Positions 51,873-61,295 of a DNA stretch of 64,000 nt are shown here, piece after piece. This DNA comes from an uncultured delta proteobacterium. Its GTDB lineage: Bacteria; Desulfobacterota; Desulfovibrionia; Desulfovibrionales; Desulfovibrionaceae. The stretch lies in the NCBI GenBank assembly GCA_900079685.1, contig LT599018.1, positions 1,055,272 through 1,119,271 of the forward strand, in the 5' to 3' direction. Each line of letters starts with the position of its first letter. The first letter of the stretch is position 1. Position numbers and translations under genes: made by a program. The notes beneath the pieces were generated by a model that ran no database searches, was not told the origin of the DNA, and worked only from the letters and a program-made list of their open reading frames with translations.

Positions 51873-52635
51873 CCTCCTCCCAGACCCGCTCCCGCAGCCG
51901 TGCGGAATTGACGAGCGACGCGACGAAACCCTCCGCCGGATGCGCGCAAATCCTCGCCGGCGTATCGAACTGGCAGACCCTGCCCTTGTCCATCACCACC
52001 ACCCTGTTCCCGAGTTTGAACGCTTCGGCGATGTCGTGCGTGACGAGGAGGAAGGTTTTTTTCAGGCCGCCATGGAGCCGGAGCACCTCATCCTGCAAGT
52101 TGTTCCGGGTTATGGCGTCAATGGCGCCGAACGGCTCGTCCAGGAGCATGATTTTCGGGTCCACGGCAAGGGCGCGGGCCAGCCCCACCCGCTGCTGCTG
52201 GCCGCCGGAAAGCTGGCTCGGATACCGGAAGCGGAACGCTTCCGGCTCCAGCCCCACAAGGGCGAGCAATGCGTCGACCCGGTCCCGGATGCGCGCTCTG
52301 TCCCATTGCAGGAGTTCGGGAACAGTCGCGATATTCCGGGCCACGGTCATGTGGGGAAACAGCCCCACCTGCTGGATGACGTAGCCGATCCGCCGCCGGA
52401 TCTTGATGGCGTCCACATCGCGCGTGTTTTCGCCGAAAAGGTACACGGAACCGCTGTCCGGCTCATACAGACGGTTCACCATTTTCAGCAGGGTCGTTTT
52501 GCCGCATCCCGAGGACCCGAGTATGGTGATGAACTCGCCCTCGTGTATGGAAAGGCTCACGCCGTCCACGGCGGGCGGCCCGGACGTGCCGAACCGCTTG
52601 CTGACCGCGTCGAAGATGATGGCGGCCCGGCTCAT
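51859..52635 (-). CDS. Osmoprotectant-type ABC ATPase
   Basis: 258 residues with Walker A GSSGCGKTT (about 40-48), signature LSGGQQQRVGLARAL and Walker B IMLLDEPFGAID. It belongs to the OpuA/OpuB ATPase group, but it ends right after the nucleotide domain, so the tandem CBS osmosensor of OpuCA-type ATPases is missing. The ATG at 52635 follows AAGGGA. It abuts the binding-protein gene by one base. Confidence 0.9.
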   Translation of the reverse strand: MSRAAIIFDAVSKRFGTSGPPAVDGVSLSIHEGEFITILGSSGCGKTTLLKMVNRLYEPDSGSVYLFGENTRDVDAIKIRRRIGYVIQQVGLFPHMTVARNIATVPELLQWDRARIRDRVDALLALVGLEPEAFRFRYPSQLSGGQQQRVGLARALAVDPKIMLLDEPFGAIDAITRNNLQDEVLRLHGGLKKTFLLVTHDIAEAFKLGNRVVVMDKGRVCQFDTPARICAHPAEGFVASLVNSARLRERVWEEVAGA

Positions 52636-52636
52636 G

Positions 52637-53563
52637 TCACCGTCCCTTGCGCGGGGATGCCGCCCGCATCGAGCGGAAATGTTCCAGCGCCACGTCCTCG
52701 TACTCCCGTTTCGCCACGTCGACCCCGGCATTGAGCCGGATCATGGTCTCCGTATCCAGCGAGGCGCTGACCCTGTTCAGGATGCCGCCGATATCGGGAT
52801 GCGCCACCAGCGTTTCGGCCCGGATTACCGGCGCCAGATAATACGGCGGCCACATGCGCTTGTCGTCCCGCAGGAGCGTGAACGCTTCCGTGTTCAGCAA
52901 CTGCCCCTCGGTCGTATACGCGGGAGCGAGATCCGCTTCATCGTTCAGGAGGATCTCGTATTTCAAGCCGTTGTCGTACACGCGTGAAGATTTCCAGCAG
53001 AACGGCCCGTAGACCTTCTCCAAACCGGGCAGGCCGTCGTCGCGCAGGTCGAATTCCCCTTGCGACGCGAAACGGATCTTCTCGGCGTTCCGTTGCAGGT
53101 CGGAGATGGTGGCAATGCCCAGCTTGCGGGCGACCGGGGTCCGCATGACCAGTCCCTGGCTGTCGTTGGCGCGCGACTGCTCAAGCCACACGAGCTTGAA
53201 GCGCTTCGCGTACTCCCGTTTCACCGTCTCGTAGACCTGCGCCGGATCTGTCATCGGTTTCATTTTCAGTACGGTTAAAAGCCCTGTCCCGGTATACTCC
53301 GGGTAAAGGTCGATCCGGTCGTTCACGATGGAGGTGTGGACGAGCGATCCGGCGATGTTGAAAATGCGCGTGACCGCGTACCCGGCGTCTTCGAGCGCTA
53401 AGGCGTACAGTTCGCCGACGATGAGGTTCTCCGTGAAATCCTTGGTGCCGATCCGTATGGCGGGCGCTCCGTTTTTCCCCGCGCCAGAGGAGACAGCCGG
53501 GGCGGCGCCCAGCGCGAAGATGCAGACCGCCGCGATCAGCCACATTTTTTTCCGTATGCTCAT
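52637..53563 (-). CDS. Osmoprotectant-type substrate-binding protein
   Basis: 308 residues with a signal peptide (about 1-27) and an OpuBC/OsmF-type fold. Conserved parts are IRIGTKDFTENLIVGELYAL and YPEYTGTGL, where aromatic residues usually form the cage for a quaternary ammonium group. No lipobox Cys is visible, so a soluble periplasmic protein is expected. It lies between the two permease/ATPase parts of the operon. GGAGG upstream of the start is well placed. Confidence 0.9.
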   Translation of the reverse strand: MSIRKKMWLIAAVCIFALGAAPAVSSGAGKNGAPAIRIGTKDFTENLIVGELYALALEDAGYAVTRIFNIAGSLVHTSIVNDRIDLYPEYTGTGLLTVLKMKPMTDPAQVYETVKREYAKRFKLVWLEQSRANDSQGLVMRTPVARKLGIATISDLQRNAEKIRFASQGEFDLRDDGLPGLEKVYGPFCWKSSRVYDNGLKYEILLNDEADLAPAYTTEGQLLNTEAFTLLRDDKRMWPPYYLAPVIRAETLVAHPDIGGILNRVSASLDTETMIRLNAGVDVAKREYEDVALEHFRSMRAASPRKGR

Positions 53564-53584
53564 GGTATCCTCCTTTCCGCAACC

Positions 53585-54214
53585 TCAATAGCGGAACAAG
53601 ACTTTGCCCAGAATGCCGAACAGGCACCCGCCCGCCAGAGCAAGCAGTGCCACGGCCGAGCCCCCGATAAGGAGCAGGTCGGCCCTGTCCAGGCCCAGGC
53701 CGGTAAAAATGATTTCCCCCAGACCCCCCGCGCCTATTTTCGCCGCGAGGGCGGCGCTCGCCACTATTTCAACGTAGGCGATTTTCACCCCTGTCAGGAT
53801 CATCGGCATGGCGAGGGGAAGACGCACCTTTCGCCAGGCCTGCCGGGGCGTCATGCCCATTCCGGCCGCCGTTTCCAGCATGAATTCGGGTACGCCGCGC
53901 AACCCGGCGACGGTGTTCAGGAAAATGGGCGGTATGGCAAGCAGCACGAGCGCGGTGACGGCGGGCTTTATTCCGGTGCCCATGATCGGGATCAGCAGCA
54001 GAAGCACCGCCAGGCTGGGAACGATACGCAGGGTTTGAAACACCGATTGCACCGGCACGTTCGCCCTGCCGGACCAAACGCACAGCACCCCGCCGGCCGC
54101 GCCGACGGCCAGGGCAATGCCGAGGGAGGCCGCGCTGATGGAAACGTGTTCCCATACGGCAGCCTGGAAAGACGCATGGTTCGTCGTAAAGTAGGCGGCT
54201 ATTTCCTCAAGCAT
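53585..54214 (-). CDS. Osmoprotectant-type ABC permease, first copy
   Basis: 209 residues, about five membrane helices and the EAA loop ETAAGMGMTPRQAWRKVRLPLA. It is a paralogue of the permease at 51252-51872. It is the first gene of the operon, with the binding protein, ATPase and second permease downstream. The binding protein follows after 21 bases. Confidence 0.88.
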   Translation of the reverse strand: MLEEIAAYFTTNHASFQAAVWEHVSISAASLGIALAVGAAGGVLCVWSGRANVPVQSVFQTLRIVPSLAVLLLLIPIMGTGIKPAVTALVLLAIPPIFLNTVAGLRGVPEFMLETAAGMGMTPRQAWRKVRLPLAMPMILTGVKIAYVEIVASAALAAKIGAGGLGEIIFTGLGLDRADLLLIGGSAVALLALAGGCLFGILGKVLFRY

Positions 54215-54561
54215 GCATGCTCACTTTGAAAACGTGTGCGCGTCGCAACGCCGGTACACCCCATGCCAGTATAGCACCATACTCCCGCTTCTCAATGAAA
54301 AATATCCCGTACGACGGCTCTGCGGCGCAACCGGAACATCCTTCCCCACGTTCCTGATGTCCCCACCATACCGGTTTATGCGGCCCGGACAAATTAGAGT
54401 CACTCTACCGGCGACTCAAGGGAGCGCGTTCCCGGCGGCGGGCCGGGCCCCGGAAACTCCCTTTTGCCGCTCCCTTCCCGCCCCCGCCGGATTTACCGTT
54501 GCCGCTCCGGGATATTTCTAGTAGCAACCGTACATCGTTACTACTTTTCCGGGAGTTGCAC
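54215..54561. other. Divergent regulatory region with two palindromes
   Basis: No gene is supported. It separates the osmoprotectant operon from uup. It contains TAGAG-N3-CTCTA at 54395-54407 and AGTAGCAAC-N8-GTTACTACT at 54520-54545. Either could be an operator; the second lies just upstream of the uup start and could form a leader hairpin. Confidence 0.5.
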
Positions 54562-56463
54562 GTGGCTTTACTGAGCATGCAGGGCGTTTCCCTGAACCTT
54601 GGCGGCAAACCGCTGCTGGAGAACGCCGACCTTTTCATAGAACCGGGCGAGCGGATCTGCCTGACCGGGCGGAACGGCGCGGGCAAGTCCACGCTGCTGG
54701 CGCTTCTCAGCGGCGCGTTACGGCCGGACGCCGGAACCGTGGTCCGCACGGGCGCGGTGTTCGGCTACATGCCCCAGAACGTGCCGGAGACATGGGCCGG
54801 GCCGGTCTTTTCCCTGGTGGCGGAAAGTCTTGGGGCCGAAGGCCGCGCCATGGCCGAGGCCCACAAGGCGTTGGAAAGCGGCCGCGCCGATTCTTCCCTC
54901 ACTCCTGACGGCTGGGAGCGGTACGGGGATATCCTGGCTGTCCTGAACCATCTGCAACTGGACCCTGACGCGGATTTCGCGACGCTTTCCGGCGGCACCA
55001 GGCGGCGGGTGGCTCTCGCGCGGGCGCTTATCCTGTCCGAAGACCTGGCGCTGGACGAACCGACCAACCACCTCGATCTCGCGACCGTCACCTGGCTGGA
55101 GGACTACCTCCTGCGCAGGGCCAGGACGCTCGTGTTCGTCAGCCACGACCGGGCCTTTGCCGAGCGCCTGGCCACCCGGATCGTGGAAATCGACCGGGGG
55201 AGGCTCTACAGTTACGCCTGCGGGTTTGCCGCGTACCCCGAACGCCGGGAGGAACGGCTGGAAATCGAAGCGCGGGAATTCGCGCTGTTCGACAAGAAAC
55301 TGGCGAAAGAAGAATCTTGGATCCGCCAGGGCATCAAGGCGCGGCGCACACGCAATATGGGCCGCGTGCGCGCGCTCCTCGACATGCGCCGCGAGCGGGC
55401 CGCCCGCCAGGAAAAACTCGGCAACGTCCGCATGAACGCGCAGGAAGCGGAACGGTCCGGCAAACTGGTCATCGAGGCCGATACCGCCTCCTTCGCGTAT
55501 CCGGGGCAAGAGCCGTTGTTCTCCGGCTTTTCCACTGTCATCCGGCGCGGCGACCGGGTGGGCATCATCGGCAGCAACGGTGCGGGCAAGAGCACCCTGA
55601 TCCGCATGCTGCTGGGCGAATTGCAGCCGACCACGGGGCGCGTCCGCCTCGGCACCAATCTTGAGGTCAGTTATTTCGACCAGCTGCGGGAGACGCTGAA
55701 CCCCGACGAATCCGTAATGGACAGCGTGGCCGAGGGCAACGACGTGGTCGTGATCGGCGGCAACGCCCGCCATGTGGCCGGGTATCTGCAGGATTTTCTT
55801 TTCACGCCGGACAGGCTCCGGCTGCCGGTCGGCGTCCTGTCCGGCGGGGAACGCAACCGCCTTCTGCTGGCGAAATTGTTCACCCGGCCCTCCAACGTGC
55901 TGGTTCTGGACGAGCCGACCAACGACCTGGACGTGGAAACCCTCGAACTGCTGGAAGAGCTGCTGGCGGACTATTCCGGCACCGTGCTGGTGGTCAGCCA
56001 CGACCGGCGTTTTTTGGATAACCTCGTGACCAGCATCCTGGCCCTGGAAGGGGACGGTCTCGTGCGCGAATACGTCGGGGCTTACACCGACTGGCTGCGG
56101 CAGCGCCCCGAACCCGCCAACGGGAAAAAAGACAAAGCCCCGGAGCCGAAGAGGAACAGAGAAGCGCAGCCGGACAAACCGCGCCCGGACAAACCCCGTA
56201 AACGGACGTATAACGAGCAGCGGGAATTCGACCAGATCACCAAGGAACTCGCCGCCCTGCCGGGCACGCTGGACGCGCTGGAACAGGAGCAGAAAGATCT
56301 TGAAGCCCTGCTGGCCGATGCCGGTTTTTTCGCTAGGGACCCGGAGGCCTTCAACCGTTCCGCCGCGCGCCTGGCCGCCCTGGAGGAGGAGCAGACAGCC
56401 CTCCTGGGCCGCTGGGAGTTCATCGAGCGGCGCATGGAAGAGCTGGGCGCGCTCAAGGGGTAG
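54562..56463 (+). CDS. uup: ABC-F family ATPase Uup
   Basis: 633 residues: two ABC domains (about 1-230 and 300-520), a helical linker rich in Arg and Glu and a C-terminal coiled coil (about 555-633) typical of Uup. Walker A sequences are GRNGAGKST and GSNGAGKST; signatures LSGGTRRRVAL and LSGGERNRLLL. Walker B of the first half, SEDLALDEPTNHLD, is one or two residues shorter than usual. ABC-F proteins act on the ribosome or DNA intermediates, not in transport. The GTG start at 54562 has GGGAG at 6 bases; a longer frame from 54499 covers the operator-like palindrome. Confidence 0.92.
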   Translation: MALLSMQGVSLNLGGKPLLENADLFIEPGERICLTGRNGAGKSTLLALLSGALRPDAGTVVRTGAVFGYMPQNVPETWAGPVFSLVAESLGAEGRAMAEAHKALESGRADSSLTPDGWERYGDILAVLNHLQLDPDADFATLSGGTRRRVALARALILSEDLALDEPTNHLDLATVTWLEDYLLRRARTLVFVSHDRAFAERLATRIVEIDRGRLYSYACGFAAYPERREERLEIEAREFALFDKKLAKEESWIRQGIKARRTRNMGRVRALLDMRRERAARQEKLGNVRMNAQEAERSGKLVIEADTASFAYPGQEPLFSGFSTVIRRGDRVGIIGSNGAGKSTLIRMLLGELQPTTGRVRLGTNLEVSYFDQLRETLNPDESVMDSVAEGNDVVVIGGNARHVAGYLQDFLFTPDRLRLPVGVLSGGERNRLLLAKLFTRPSNVLVLDEPTNDLDVETLELLEELLADYSGTVLVVSHDRRFLDNLVTSILALEGDGLVREYVGAYTDWLRQRPEPANGKKDKAPEPKRNREAQPDKPRPDKPRKRTYNEQREFDQITKELAALPGTLDALEQEQKDLEALLADAGFFARDPEAFNRSAARLAALEEEQTALLGRWEFIERRMEELGALKG

Positions 56464-56507
56464 AGCCGGGGAGGCCCGCCGCCCTTTCGGGACGCACGAC
56501 AGGGGCC

Positions 56508-57491
56508 TTATCGCCGCAGCAGCGCCCTGCCGCCCGCCCTGACGTACAACATGGTCACGTACGTCACGACAAGGACCGCAACGGCAAGTTCGGCGGTGGC
56601 CATGCTGCGCAGAACGCCCGCGTATCCCGTGGTCGCGGGGTTGGCGGCGAACAGATGCATGGCCTTGAAGAGCGCGGTGGCGCTGATAACCAGCGGAAAC
56701 GTGAACGCCGCGTAAGCCGGGCTGAACGGCAGGCGCAAAAGGCGGATCAGGGCGATATAAATGACGGCGGTCAGCAATACCGCAACCCCGAGCAACACAG
56801 CGACCAGGACGAGGGAAGGCCTCTGCTCGACGCTCAGGTACCCGGCAAGGAACAAGCTGGCCGGGGCTGCGAGAATGGCGATGGTCGGCTTGGCCGCATC
56901 GGTTATCTCGGCCAGGAAGATGAGCCGGTAGACCATCACCGGCAGCAACAACGCGAAGCTGGTGCCCCCGAACAGCAGCAGCATGTCCGCCAACGGTGCG
57001 AACGCGCCGCCCGGCGAGGTCAGCGCGGCGGTGACGATCCCCACCGGCGGCACGAACCAACTCGGCACCATGGAGGAAAAAGAGAAGGCGCGGCACTGGC
57101 ACCAGGCGAACCCGGCCAGGAAGAACAGATGCAGCGCCACCGCGGCCAGCCACATATGTTCACCGGCCGCCGGGGCATGCAGGGAAACGGCCTTGGAAAC
57201 GACCATCATGCCCATGGCGAGGGTGGGCAAAATGCTGCCCAACACCGGATGGCGCATTTCCGTAAAGACCAGCGGCGGATGCAACAAAAATTTACCCGCG
57301 ACGCACACCAGAAAAAGGGATGCAAGCGCGGCCCCGGCGAGTTGTGCCGCCCCGCCCATGGGCGCGGCGTTTTCCAACGCCCAGCCCAGGCTGGCGATGC
57401 CCAGCCCAAGCCCCGCCGCGGGCGTGGGAATACGCCCCGAGGCCTGCCGTACCTGACTGACTATACCGCTTTTTCCCGACAACGTTCTCAC
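56508..57491 (-). CDS. TDT/SLAC1-family carrier, TehA-like
   Basis: 327 residues with about ten membrane helices in the SLAC1/TehA pattern, including the repeated small-residue helices with a central Phe or Met. This superfamily covers tellurite resistance TehA, malate permeases and sulfite exporters such as SSU1. Substrate cannot be told. The GTG at 57491 is chosen because AAGGAG lies 8 bases upstream; the open frame from 57542 starts in the shared promoter. It is divergent from a LysR gene, probably its regulator. Confidence 0.82.
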   Translation of the reverse strand: MRTLSGKSGIVSQVRQASGRIPTPAAGLGLGIASLGWALENAAPMGGAAQLAGAALASLFLVCVAGKFLLHPPLVFTEMRHPVLGSILPTLAMGMMVVSKAVSLHAPAAGEHMWLAAVALHLFFLAGFAWCQCRAFSFSSMVPSWFVPPVGIVTAALTSPGGAFAPLADMLLLFGGTSFALLLPVMVYRLIFLAEITDAAKPTIAILAAPASLFLAGYLSVEQRPSLVLVAVLLGVAVLLTAVIYIALIRLLRLPFSPAYAAFTFPLVISATALFKAMHLFAANPATTGYAGVLRSMATAELAVAVLVVTYVTMLYVRAGGRALLRR

Positions 57492-57529
57492 TGCGATGCT
57501 CCTTGCTACTCGATGGATTTGACCTTGCC

Positions 57530-57551
57530 ATATCCACGTCATTCAGGATAT
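57530..57551. promoter_or_regulatory. LysR-type operator candidate
   Basis: ATATCC-N10-GGATAT lies in the 98-base divergent spacer between the TDT-carrier and LysR genes, where a LysR protein would bind. Confidence 0.5.
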
Positions 57552-57589
57552 CGAAATACTCATTACATACCGTTCGGAAAAATTAAACG

Positions 57590-58492
57590 ATGAACATTAC
57601 GCTGAAGCAATTGCAGGTTTTCGTGGCGGTGGCCCGGCACCAGAACCTTTCCCGCGCCTCGGAGGCGCTGTTCATGACCAAGGGGGCCGTGTCCCAGTCC
57701 CTCGGGGAACTGGAACGCCGCCTCGGCGTGGCGCTCTTCGACCGGGCGCACCCGAAGCTGCATTTGAACCACGAGGGCAAACGCCTTCTGCCCATGGCGG
57801 ACGAGTTGGTTCACCGAGCCGAGGATGTTGAGCGGAGCTTTTCCGGCACCGCCAACGAAGGGGCGGAAGGCAATTTCCTCCGGGTGGGCTGCACCCAGAC
57901 CATCGGCAACGACGTCCTGCCGGAACTCCTGGCCGGATTTTCCGCCACGGCCGGATGGCTCCCGGAGGTAACAATAGCCAACACGGCGGAAATACTGCGC
58001 ATGCTCGCCTCCTTCACCCTGGACGCGGCCCTGCTTGAAGGTGAGGAACGGCTGCCGGAAATCGTCTTTGAACCATGGATCGAGGACGAGATGGTCGTTA
58101 TCGCCCCGCCGGGGCACCGCCTGGCACAAGGGCACCGTGTTCACCCGGCCCGCGAGCTTGCCAAGGAACGCTGGATCGTGCGGGAAGTGGATTCCGGAAG
58201 CCGTGAATATTTCAACCATACGCTCGGCCCGCTGGTGGAACCCATGACCATCGCGTTAACGCTCAGTTCCCCGGCGACCATCGTCCGGTCCGTGTCCCAG
58301 GGGCTGGGGCTGGCCTTCGTCTCCCGCCTGTCCGCGTCCCGGGCAAAATCCGGGAGTGTGGCCGTCATTGCGCTGAAAGAGCGCTTTTCCCGGACCTTTT
58401 CCATCTGCTACCACAGCCGGAAATACCACTCGGCGGCCATGCGCGCCTTTCTCTCCTTTTGCCGGGAGGATTTTTCCTCCCGTGAGCGATAA
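57590..58492 (+). CDS. LysR-family regulator of the TDT carrier
   Basis: 300 residues with an N-terminal winged helix (LKQLQVFVAVARHQNLSRASEAL, MTKGAVSQSLGELERRLG) and a CysB/CbbR-like effector domain. It is transcribed away from the TehA-like carrier, a common autoregulatory pair (for example YeiE-YeiH type). The effector is unknown. The ATG has a poor ribosome site. A strong terminator follows. Confidence 0.92.
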   Translation: MNITLKQLQVFVAVARHQNLSRASEALFMTKGAVSQSLGELERRLGVALFDRAHPKLHLNHEGKRLLPMADELVHRAEDVERSFSGTANEGAEGNFLRVGCTQTIGNDVLPELLAGFSATAGWLPEVTIANTAEILRMLASFTLDAALLEGEERLPEIVFEPWIEDEMVVIAPPGHRLAQGHRVHPARELAKERWIVREVDSGSREYFNHTLGPLVEPMTIALTLSSPATIVRSVSQGLGLAFVSRLSASRAKSGSVAVIALKERFSRTFSICYHSRKYHSAAMRAFLSFCREDFSSRER

Positions 58493-58505
58493 GCGACCGG
58501 CCATG

Positions 58506-58545
58506 AAAAACGCCCCCCGGGATGCTGTTCCGGGGGGCGTTTTTC
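58506..58545. terminator. Bidirectional terminator
   Basis: GCCCCCCGGGA and its complement form the stem, flanked by A5 and T5. It lies between the convergent LysR and DASS genes and suits both. Confidence 0.92.
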
Positions 58546-58583
58546 AGTTTTGCGCAAGGCGGGCGAAAGCTCCCTCTTTTCCA

Positions 58584-60083
58584 TCACCTGCCGAGCGCCG
58601 GGTTCAGCACGCCGAGCCAGGGCACGGTGACGAGCAGAAACGCCGCCAGATAGAGCACGCCGAAGACGAAGCCGAGCGCCCAGAAGGCCTTGGGCGAAAC
58701 GTAGCCCGCGCCGTACCAGATGGGACTCGGCCCGGCGCCGTAAGGCGTGATGATGCCCATCAGGCCCAGGCTCATGGCCAGGAGCAAGGCGGTCTGGGCC
58801 ACGTCCACCCCGGCAATGCCCGCGGCCGTCGTGATGAAAAGCCCGAGCAGAGCCGTCACATGGGCGGTCACGCTGGCGAAGAGGTAGTGCGAGACGAAGA
58901 ATATCACCAGCAGAATCAGGGTGATCATGTGCGGGCTGTACCCTTGCACCAGCGTCCCCGTTCCGGCCGCGAACCAGGGCAGAAACCCCACGTGCCCCAG
59001 CCCGCCCGCCAGGGTCACCAGCGTGCCGAACCAGATCAGCACGTTCCACGCGCCCTTGTTGGCCAGGATGTCGTCCCAGGTGCAGACGCCGAGCAGCGGC
59101 ATGAGCATGAGCACGATCAGGGCGGCTTCGGTTCCCTCCATAAGGTGCGATCCCCATATCCACAGGGAAAGGGCCAGCAGGGCCAGGCCCAGCATGGTCC
59201 ATTCCCGGCGGGTCACGCGGCCCATCTTTTCCAGTTCGGCCGCGGCCCAGACCGGGGCGTCCTCGGCGCGCTTCATGGTGGGCGGGTACAAAAAGTACGT
59301 CAGCAGCGGGACGAGCAGCAGCAGCGGAATGCCCACCGGGGCCATGGCGAAGAACCAGGTGGTCCAGCTGAAGGTCACGCCGTTGCTGTTCAGGATGCTT
59401 CCGGCCAGGATGTTGGGCGCGAGTCCCGTGTAGAAAAGGGAACTCGTGACGCAGGTGGAGGCCAGCGCCACCCAGGTGAGATAGGCCCCGAGCTTGCGCG
59501 GCTCCTTGTCCGGGAGCGAGCCGAACATGACCGGAATGTTGCGGATGATGGGAAAGAGCGTGCCGCCGCTGCGGGCCGTGTTGGAGGGCATGAAGGGGGC
59601 GAGCACGCAGTCGGCTAACGCCACGGCGTAGCCGAGACCGAGGCTGCTTTTGCCGAGGCGGCGCACCAGGATAAGGGCGATGCGCTTGCCCAGGCCGGTT
59701 TTCTCGTACCCCATGGCGAACATGAAGGCCACGAAGATCAGCCAGACGGTGCTGTCGGAAAAGCCGGACAAGCCCCAGGCGAGCGCGGTCTTGATGTCGA
59801 TGGCATGGTTGTGCGGGGCGATGGCCCCCACGCGCAGAAACACCGCCGCGGCCATGCCGATGAAGCTGACCAGGGCGGCGGGCACGGGTTCCAGAATCAG
59901 GCCCGCGACCACGCCCATGAATATGGCGAAATACAACCAGGCTTGCGGCGGCAGCCCCTCCGGCACGCCCACGGCCAGAAGCCCGGAGGCTCCGGGCGCG
60001 GCGGCCGCCCCGAAAAGGGTGGGCAGCAGATAGACGGCAACGCCGACGCCGATGGTGAGGCATCCTTTGACGAGTTTGGACAT
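58584..60083 (-). CDS. DASS-family dicarboxylate/tricarboxylate carrier
   Basis: 499 residues with about twelve or thirteen membrane helices. It belongs to the SLC13/DASS group (CitT, TtdT, SdcS), shown by the SNTARSGGTLFPIIRNI segment and the second-half SNT-like hairpin. These carriers exchange or co-transport di- and tricarboxylates or sulfate. The ATG at 60083 follows GGGAGGGA; a longer frame from 60224 has no ribosome site. It shares the strand with a TPP-dependent dehydrogenase pair but a terminator lies between them. Confidence 0.9.
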   Translation of the reverse strand: MSKLVKGCLTIGVGVAVYLLPTLFGAAAAPGASGLLAVGVPEGLPPQAWLYFAIFMGVVAGLILEPVPAALVSFIGMAAAVFLRVGAIAPHNHAIDIKTALAWGLSGFSDSTVWLIFVAFMFAMGYEKTGLGKRIALILVRRLGKSSLGLGYAVALADCVLAPFMPSNTARSGGTLFPIIRNIPVMFGSLPDKEPRKLGAYLTWVALASTCVTSSLFYTGLAPNILAGSILNSNGVTFSWTTWFFAMAPVGIPLLLLVPLLTYFLYPPTMKRAEDAPVWAAAELEKMGRVTRREWTMLGLALLALSLWIWGSHLMEGTEAALIVLMLMPLLGVCTWDDILANKGAWNVLIWFGTLVTLAGGLGHVGFLPWFAAGTGTLVQGYSPHMITLILLVIFFVSHYLFASVTAHVTALLGLFITTAAGIAGVDVAQTALLLAMSLGLMGIITPYGAGPSPIWYGAGYVSPKAFWALGFVFGVLYLAAFLLVTVPWLGVLNPALGR

Positions 60084-60222
60084 GGCGTCCCTCCCGGTAT
60101 GGCCGTAGGAAAATCGGAAGCGGCCGGCTTGCACGGGTGAACGGATTTCACCCGCAACGAGTCCATTCTCTCCCAAAATACCCGCGACCAATCGCCCAGG
60201 CAATGATATTGGGCAAAAAAGC

Positions 60223-60267
60223 AACGCGCCGCTCCCCTTTGCCGCAAAAGGGAACGGCGCGTTTTTT
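60223..60267. terminator. Bidirectional terminator after the E1 beta gene
   Basis: ACGCGCCG and CCCTTT pair with AAAGGG and CGGCGCGT around a small internal bulge and short loop. T6 follows on the forward strand and, from A6 at 60216-60221, on the reverse strand. It ends the leftward E1 operon. Confidence 0.82.
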
Positions 60268-60303
60268 CGTCACGGGCGATGCTCCGCCCGTCTCACAAGG
60301 CCG

Positions 60304-61284
60304 TTATCCGCGCATGCACCGGCGCGCGGCGTCCGCGATGTCTTTGGGCAGCGTCCGGCACATATCCTCAAGATGGGGCGAAACGGGAATGGGCACGAAC
60401 GGGGCGCCTATCCGGACAACCGGCCCTTTCAGGCTGCCGAACGCCTCTTCCGCGATGGTGGCCGAAATCTCCGTGCCGAACCCGCATTGCCGGGTGGCTT
60501 CATGGGCCACAACGGCCCGCCCGGTCTTTTTCACGGAAGCGAGAACGGTTTCCTTGTCCCACGGGGACAAGGTCCGCAGGTCGACAACCTCCGCCTCGAC
60601 GCCTTCCGCCGCCAGCTCCGCGGCGGCTTCCAGCGCCCGGCCGACCATGATGCCGTAAACCACGATGGTCACGTCCCCGCCTTCGCGCGCAAGGCTGGCC
60701 TTGCCGAGCGGGACGGTATACTCCCCGTCCGGGACCTGGCCTTTCATACCGAACAGGAGCTTGTGCTCGAAAAACATGACCGGGTTGTTGTTGCGGATCG
60801 CCGTTTTGAGCAGCCCTTTGCCGTCCGCCGGGTTGGAGGGCACGACCACTTGCAGGCCGGGGACGTGGGCGAACCACGCTTCCAGGCAGTCCGTGTGGTG
60901 CGCTCCCTGCATTTTCACGATGCCGTCCGGGCAGCGGATCACCATGCTCACTTTTCCCTGCCCGCCGAACATGTACCGGGATTTGGCAGCCTGGTTGACG
61001 ATTTCGTCCATGCTGCACGGGATGCAGTTGGAAAACCGCAGGTCGACCACCGGCCGCATGCCGGAAAGGGCCGCGCCGATGGCGCAGGAAACGATCCCGG
61101 CTTCCGAAATCGGGGTATCCATGACCCTCGCGGGGTCACCCACCGCCGCTCCCAAGCCCGTGTAGGCGCCCACGCCGCCGCCCTGGCCGTTGATGTCTTC
61201 CGCCATGGCGAACACGGCGGGATCGCGCAGCATTTCTTCCTTCATCGCCTCAAAAGTGGCTTGCATATAGGACATTTCACGCAT
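60304..61284 (-). CDS. TPP-dependent 2-oxoacid/acetoin dehydrogenase E1 beta
   Basis: 326 residues, an E1 beta subunit of the pyruvate/acetoin dehydrogenase type. Conserved segments are the Glu of ISEAGIVSCAIGAALSG, RFSNCIPCSMDEI and the C-terminal VVDLRTLSPWDKETV with its transketolase C domain. It pairs with E1 alpha encoded 11 bases upstream. No E2 (lipoyl acyltransferase) or E3 gene is next to it, unlike acoABCL or pdh operons, so the acceptor is unclear. Confidence 0.9.
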   Translation of the reverse strand: MREMSYMQATFEAMKEEMLRDPAVFAMAEDINGQGGGVGAYTGLGAAVGDPARVMDTPISEAGIVSCAIGAALSGMRPVVDLRFSNCIPCSMDEIVNQAAKSRYMFGGQGKVSMVIRCPDGIVKMQGAHHTDCLEAWFAHVPGLQVVVPSNPADGKGLLKTAIRNNNPVMFFEHKLLFGMKGQVPDGEYTVPLGKASLAREGGDVTIVVYGIMVGRALEAAAELAAEGVEAEVVDLRTLSPWDKETVLASVKKTGRAVVAHEATRQCGFGTEISATIAEEAFGSLKGPVVRIGAPFVPIPVSPHLEDMCRTLPKDIADAARRCMRG

Positions 61285-61295
61285 GATGGTGGCTC

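Noticed and set aside
54718-57153. 811-codon reverse frame over uup
   Set aside because: Antisense shadow of uup; composition is unlike a protein and it runs into the real TDT-carrier gene.
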